A stretch of 63,201 bases of DNA from Clostridia bacterium (GTDB lineage: Bacteria; Bacillota; Clostridia; Christensenellales; Aristaeellaceae): contig JAFTWV010000001.1 of NCBI GenBank assembly GCA_017465155.1, positions 1 to 63,201 on the forward strand, written 5' to 3'. Shown here piece by piece: positions 60,295 to 63,201 of the stretch (the first letter of the stretch is position 1; each line of letters starts with the position of its first letter). The notes beneath the pieces were generated by a model, which was not told the origin of the DNA, ran no database searches, and worked only from the letters and a program-made list of their open reading frames with translations. The position numbers were made by a program, and so were the translations under genes.

Positions 60295-61068
60295 GTGCAG
60301 CGTAAGATCGTCCGGTTCATCAATGGTGTCGTGTCCGCCGCAGAGGCGCTGATCCTGATCGTTATTATGCTTTATGCCGTGTATGCACTGTGGGACAACC
60401 AGCATGTTTACAACCGTGCCAGCAACGTGCAGAGTGAACTGCTGGCCTTCAAGCCCGCGGAGGAAGAGGAAGCAGGTCCGTCCTTTGATGAGCTGCAGAC
60501 GCTGAATCCGGATGTATGTGCGTGGGTGACCATGGAGGGAACCCGCATTGACTTCCCCGTGGTACAGGGCAGCAATAATTTTGAGTATCTGAGCCTTGAT
60601 GTTTACGGCAAGTTTTCCCTTGCCGGCAGTATCTATCTGGATTCCCGGAATGGGCGCGATTTCGGCGATGCGTACTCCCTGCTGCATGGACATCATCTGG
60701 ATCAGGGGCGCATGTTCGGCGACCTTGACCTGTATAAGCAGCGGGATTTCTTTGACGAGCATACCACCGGTACGCTCATGACGCCTGAGGGAAGCTATGC
60801 GTTGGAAGTCATGGCGTATCTGCTTGTCCGTTCGACGGACGATGTGATTTTTGCACCGCAGCACTGGCGCGAGGATGCCTCCGAGTTGTTGGCGTATGTA
60901 CAGGAGCATGCTGTCTATACCCATGAAGAGGTACTTGCCCGTGCAGCAGCCATGTCCTCTGAGGATGCGGCGATGCTTTGTCTGGCAACCTGTTCTACGG
61001 AGTATACCGACGCCCGGACGATCATCCTGTGCCTGATGACAGCGAACGGACAGGAGGTGTCGCCATGA
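60295..61068 (+). CDS. Class B sortase of the pilus operon
   Basis: 257 residues from GTG at 60295 with AAAGGAG at 7 nt. An N-terminal helix (about 13-33) anchors it outside the membrane. H133 (LLHGHHLDQGRMFGDL), C233 (LATCSTEY) and R241 (DARTIIL) form the catalytic set, class B in pattern. In streptococcal FCT loci the pilus polymerase is likewise a class B-type sortase acting on VPTG-type signals, so this enzyme probably links the FctA-like pilins and attaches the adhesin. Its stop overlaps the next start (ATGA). Confidence 0.92.
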   Translation: MQRKIVRFINGVVSAAEALILIVIMLYAVYALWDNQHVYNRASNVQSELLAFKPAEEEEAGPSFDELQTLNPDVCAWVTMEGTRIDFPVVQGSNNFEYLSLDVYGKFSLAGSIYLDSRNGRDFGDAYSLLHGHHLDQGRMFGDLDLYKQRDFFDEHTTGTLMTPEGSYALEVMAYLLVRSTDDVIFAPQHWREDASELLAYVQEHAVYTHEEVLARAAAMSSEDAAMLCLATCSTEYTDARTIILCLMTANGQEVSP

Positions 61069-62822
61069 GCCGCCGAATAACAGCTGTCGTGCTGCTGCTT
61101 GTGCTGCTGATGCTGCTGCTTCCGGGCAGTGCATTGGCAGCGAGCGTCAGCCTGCCCGTAACCGTACAGATCACCGGCAGCATTCCCGATGTGGCGGAGC
61201 GCTTCACCATCGTGCTGGAGGCAGCGGGGACAGAATGTCCCATGCCTGGCGCAGCGCAGGGCGGCAGCGTGAGCATGATCCTGACGGGCGGAACCAGCGG
61301 AACGTTCCCCGCCATCAGCTATGATGTACCGGGAGATTACCACTATACCATCCGCCAGCTCCCGGGAGATGCGGAGCTGTGCACTTACGATGCCTCCGTG
61401 TTCCTGGTGGAGGTGTGCGTCGTCCGTACGGAAGACGGATTGTATCCTGTGGTTGTGGTTCAGGAAAAGGTTAACGGCGTGAAGCTGGACAGCATCACGT
61501 TCATCAATGATTACCTGCCGCCGCCTACGCCTACACCGCCGGGGTTCACGACGGTCACGCCTGTACCGGGTGTAACGGTTACGCCGGTTCCGGATGTGAC
61601 GGTCACGCCCGTCCCCGACGTGACGGTTACGCCTGTGCCTGATGTGACGATTACCCCTGCGCCGGAGGCAACCGTTACGCCTGTGCCCGAGGTGACGGTC
61701 ACGCCGCTCCCGGATGTCACAGTCACGCCTGTACCTGATGTGACGGTTACGCCCATTCCGGATGTAACGGTTACCCCTGTGCCGGATGTAACGGTTACGC
61801 CGCTTCCGGATGTCACAGTCACCCCCGTCCCTGATGTGACGGTTACGCCGCTTCCTGACGTGACTGTCACCCCCGTCCCCGATGTGACGGTTACGCCCAT
61901 TCCCGACGTAACGGTTACCCCTGTGCCGGATGCGACGGTTACGCCGATTCCTGACGTGACAGTTACGCCCATTCCCGACGTAACGGTTACGCCGCTCCCT
62001 GACGTGACGGTCACGCCTGTGCCTGATGTGACGGTTACACCGCACCCCGGTGTGACCGTTACCCCTGTCCCAGACGTAACGGTTACGCCGCTTCCCGGCA
62101 CAACGAATACACCTGTCCCCGATGTGACGGTTACACCTGTACCTGATGTAACGGTGACGCCCGTGCCTGATGCGACAGTTACGCCGATCCCTGACGTGAC
62201 AGTCACGCCTGTACCTGATGCGACGGTTACGCCGATCCCTGACGTGACAGTCACGCCCGTGCCTGATGCGACGGTTACGCCGATTCCTGACGTAACGGTT
62301 ACGCCCGTGCCCGATGCAACGGTTACGCCGATTCCTGACGTAACGGTGACACCCGTGCCTGATGCGACGGTCACGCCGATCCCTGATGTGACAGTCACCC
62401 CCGTGCCTGATGCGACGGTGACGCCGATCCCTGACGTAACGGTGACGCCCGTGCCTGATGCGACGGTCACGCCGATCCCCGACGTGACGGTCACTCCTGT
62501 ACCCGATGCGACGGTTACGCCTGTGCCTGATGTGACAGTCACGCCTGCACCTGATGCGACGGTGACGCCCGTGCCTGATGTGACGGTCACACCTGTGCCT
62601 GACGTGACAGTCACGCCTGTCCCTGATGTGACGGTCACGCCCGTTCCCGGTGTAACGGTCACGCCTGCACCGACGGTGCGTCCCACGCCCGACCCGGATC
62701 TCCCGCCCACTGGCGTGGAGGATTATTGGATGTTCTATTTAGGCGGCGCTGCTGTGCTGGTGCTGGTCGCAGGCTTGATGCTGCGGATTATCCTTCGTCC
62801 GGAGCGGGATCGTGATGAGTAA
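61065..62822 (+). CDS. fctB-like: FctB-like anchor pilin with long Pro/Thr/Val stalk and LPPTG signal
   Basis: 585 residues. ATG has CAGGAGG at 7 nt. A signal peptide (1-27, ending ALA-AS) is followed by one FctA-like beta domain at about 28-150 (DVPGDYHYTIRQLPG, TFINDYLPPP). A stalk of about 47 eight-residue units (VTVTPVPD type) runs from about 162 to 537. L546-PPTG-V, a hydrophobic helix and a RPERDRDE tail end the protein. Domain plan and position after the sortase match FctB, the basal pilin that fixes the fibre to the wall, but FctB lacks so long a stalk; here it may span a thick wall or capsule. Confidence 0.88.
   Translation: MSRRITAVVLLLVLLMLLLPGSALAASVSLPVTVQITGSIPDVAERFTIVLEAAGTECPMPGAAQGGSVSMILTGGTSGTFPAISYDVPGDYHYTIRQLPGDAELCTYDASVFLVEVCVVRTEDGLYPVVVVQEKVNGVKLDSITFINDYLPPPTPTPPGFTTVTPVPGVTVTPVPDVTVTPVPDVTVTPVPDVTITPAPEATVTPVPEVTVTPLPDVTVTPVPDVTVTPIPDVTVTPVPDVTVTPLPDVTVTPVPDVTVTPLPDVTVTPVPDVTVTPIPDVTVTPVPDATVTPIPDVTVTPIPDVTVTPLPDVTVTPVPDVTVTPHPGVTVTPVPDVTVTPLPGTTNTPVPDVTVTPVPDVTVTPVPDATVTPIPDVTVTPVPDATVTPIPDVTVTPVPDATVTPIPDVTVTPVPDATVTPIPDVTVTPVPDATVTPIPDVTVTPVPDATVTPIPDVTVTPVPDATVTPIPDVTVTPVPDATVTPVPDVTVTPAPDATVTPVPDVTVTPVPDVTVTPVPDVTVTPVPGVTVTPAPTVRPTPDPDLPPTGVEDYWMFYLGGAAVLVLVAGLMLRIILRPERDRDE
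61551..62675 (+). repeat. About 47 tandem 24-bp repeats (8-residue VTVTPxPD units)
   Basis: The period is 24 bp, encoding V-T-V-T-P-[VIL]-P-[DG] with a D-V or D-A alternation. In the second half (about 62150-62510) units alternate regularly between VTPVPDAT and VTPIPDVT, a 48-bp higher-order repeat, pointing to recent block duplication. Confidence 0.95.
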
Positions 62823-63201
62823 GAAGAAGCGCCTTGCCGCGCTGATCATGGTGCTGTGCCTTGCGGCAGCGGTGTTCCTGTGCTGTCTGGCGATGCAGGA
62901 GCTCCAGGATCGCAAGGCAGGAAAAGATTACTATGCAGAGCTCCTTGCACAGATGCAGCCGCCGATGCTGACGGAGCAGGCAGTTGCTTCCACAACGGAA
63001 ATGCCTACGCCTGAAGCAACGGCAGCAGTGTCCCCGACGGCTGCCCCAACGGCGACGGAAATGCCCACGCCTGAAGCAACGGCAACAGTGTCCCCGACGG
63101 CTGCCCCAACGGCAACGGAAGTGCCCACGCCGACCGCAACGGCAGCAGTGTCCCCGACGGCTGTCCCAACGGCAACGGAAGTGCCCACGCCTGAAGCAAC
63201 G
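62815..63201 (+). CDS. Membrane-anchored protein with Pro/Thr linker, possibly a further sortase (3' truncated)
   Basis: The frame is open to the window end (129 codons seen). ATG at 62815 has GGAGC 9 nt upstream and overlaps the previous gene by 8 bp. A basic N-terminus and helix (LAALIMVLCLAAAVFLCCLA) are followed by QELQDRKAGKDYYAELL, which resembles the segment after the membrane helix of class B sortases, then a Pro/Thr/Ala linker. No catalytic domain is in view, so the sortase call rests on this short likeness and on position. Confidence 0.5.
   Translation, partial: MSKKKRLAALIMVLCLAAAVFLCCLAMQELQDRKAGKDYYAELLAQMQPPMLTEQAVASTTEMPTPEATAAVSPTAAPTATEMPTPEATATVSPTAAPTATEVPTPTATAAVSPTAVPTATEVPTPEAT
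62998..63201 (+). repeat. 60-bp tandem repeats at the window edge
   Basis: A unit encoding TEMPTPEATAAVSPTAAPTA repeats exactly every 60 bp (near 63001, 63061, 63121 and 63181) and continues past the window. Confidence 0.9.

Noticed and set aside
61551-62675. CRISPR-like array because of regular 24-bp periodicity
   Set aside because: There are no unique spacers, the repeats are in frame inside a secreted protein, and no cas genes are present.
61511-62710. Minus-strand frame of about 400 codons rich in Gly/Val/Thr across the pilin stalk
   Set aside because: It is a mirror of the 24-bp repeats with no start site or promoter.

Overview
The window looks like a chromosomal segment of a Gram-positive, probably gut-dwelling anaerobe of the Clostridia (Bacillota). 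The pointers are strong AGGAGG ribosome-binding sites, TTG/GTG starts, TTGACA-N17-TATAAT promoters, ferredoxin-dependent keto-acid metabolism (IorAB), FeoAB iron uptake, a dockerin protein, Cna_B surface proteins and class B sortases. Most of the window is GC-rich; the polysaccharide cluster at about 1.1-14.4 kb is visibly more A+T rich. No species can be named from the sequence. I saw no tRNA, rRNA, CRISPR array, transposase or phage gene.

Layout. (1) 1-811: the 3' end of a secreted repeat protein ending in a type I dockerin, then about 320 bp of hairpin-rich intergenic DNA. (2) 1136-14368: a cell-surface polysaccharide cluster. Plus-strand genes: two paralogous GT4 glycosyltransferases, a GT2, a Wzy-like membrane protein, a polysaccharide pyruvyl transferase and an FrhB-like Fe-S protein. 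A minus-strand operon follows (three glycosyltransferases and a radical SAM/SPASM protein), then a Wzx-like flippase from a divergent promoter. No priming sugar-phosphate transferase is in view. (3) 14428-22875: an amidohydrolase divergent from an operon of acyl-CoA synthetase, Na+/solute symporter, IorA, IorB, PaaK-type CoA ligase and a double-ACT protein, probably for aromatic acid/amino acid interconversion. (4) 22995-27211: an ABC importer with binding protein, ATPase and a fused double permease. (5) 27282-33611: a gene for a 2109-residue membrane-anchored protein of TPR-like and WG repeats with a C-terminal DUF6273-like domain, divergent from an unknown 217-residue protein. (6) 34577-39506: a BMP-type nucleoside-like ABC importer, divergent from (7) feoA, feoB and a Cys-rich FeoB partner (39789-42301). 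(8) 42491-63201: about 20 kb of surface-assembly genes: a giant choice-of-anchor A/Cna_B adhesin with its own class B sortase; a two-component system; and an operon resembling the streptococcal FCT pilus locus (PT-rich secreted protein, large adhesin, coiled-coil protein, SipA-like pseudo-signal peptidase, FctA-like major pilin, class B sortase, FctB-like anchor pilin with about 47 eight-residue repeats, and a truncated membrane protein that may be another sortase).

The most notable system is the FCT-like pilus locus. Its signal-peptidase homologue lacks both catalytic residues (Glu and Gly stand where Ser and Lys should be), as I recall being reported for streptococcal SipA. A sensor kinase/response regulator sits directly upstream, and a pair of 10-bp direct repeats lies over the candidate pilus promoter. 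Other points of interest are two copies of a GTTAGC-N4-type operator at feoA and feoB, PurBox-like sites upstream of the BMP transporter, and the giant WG/TPR protein.
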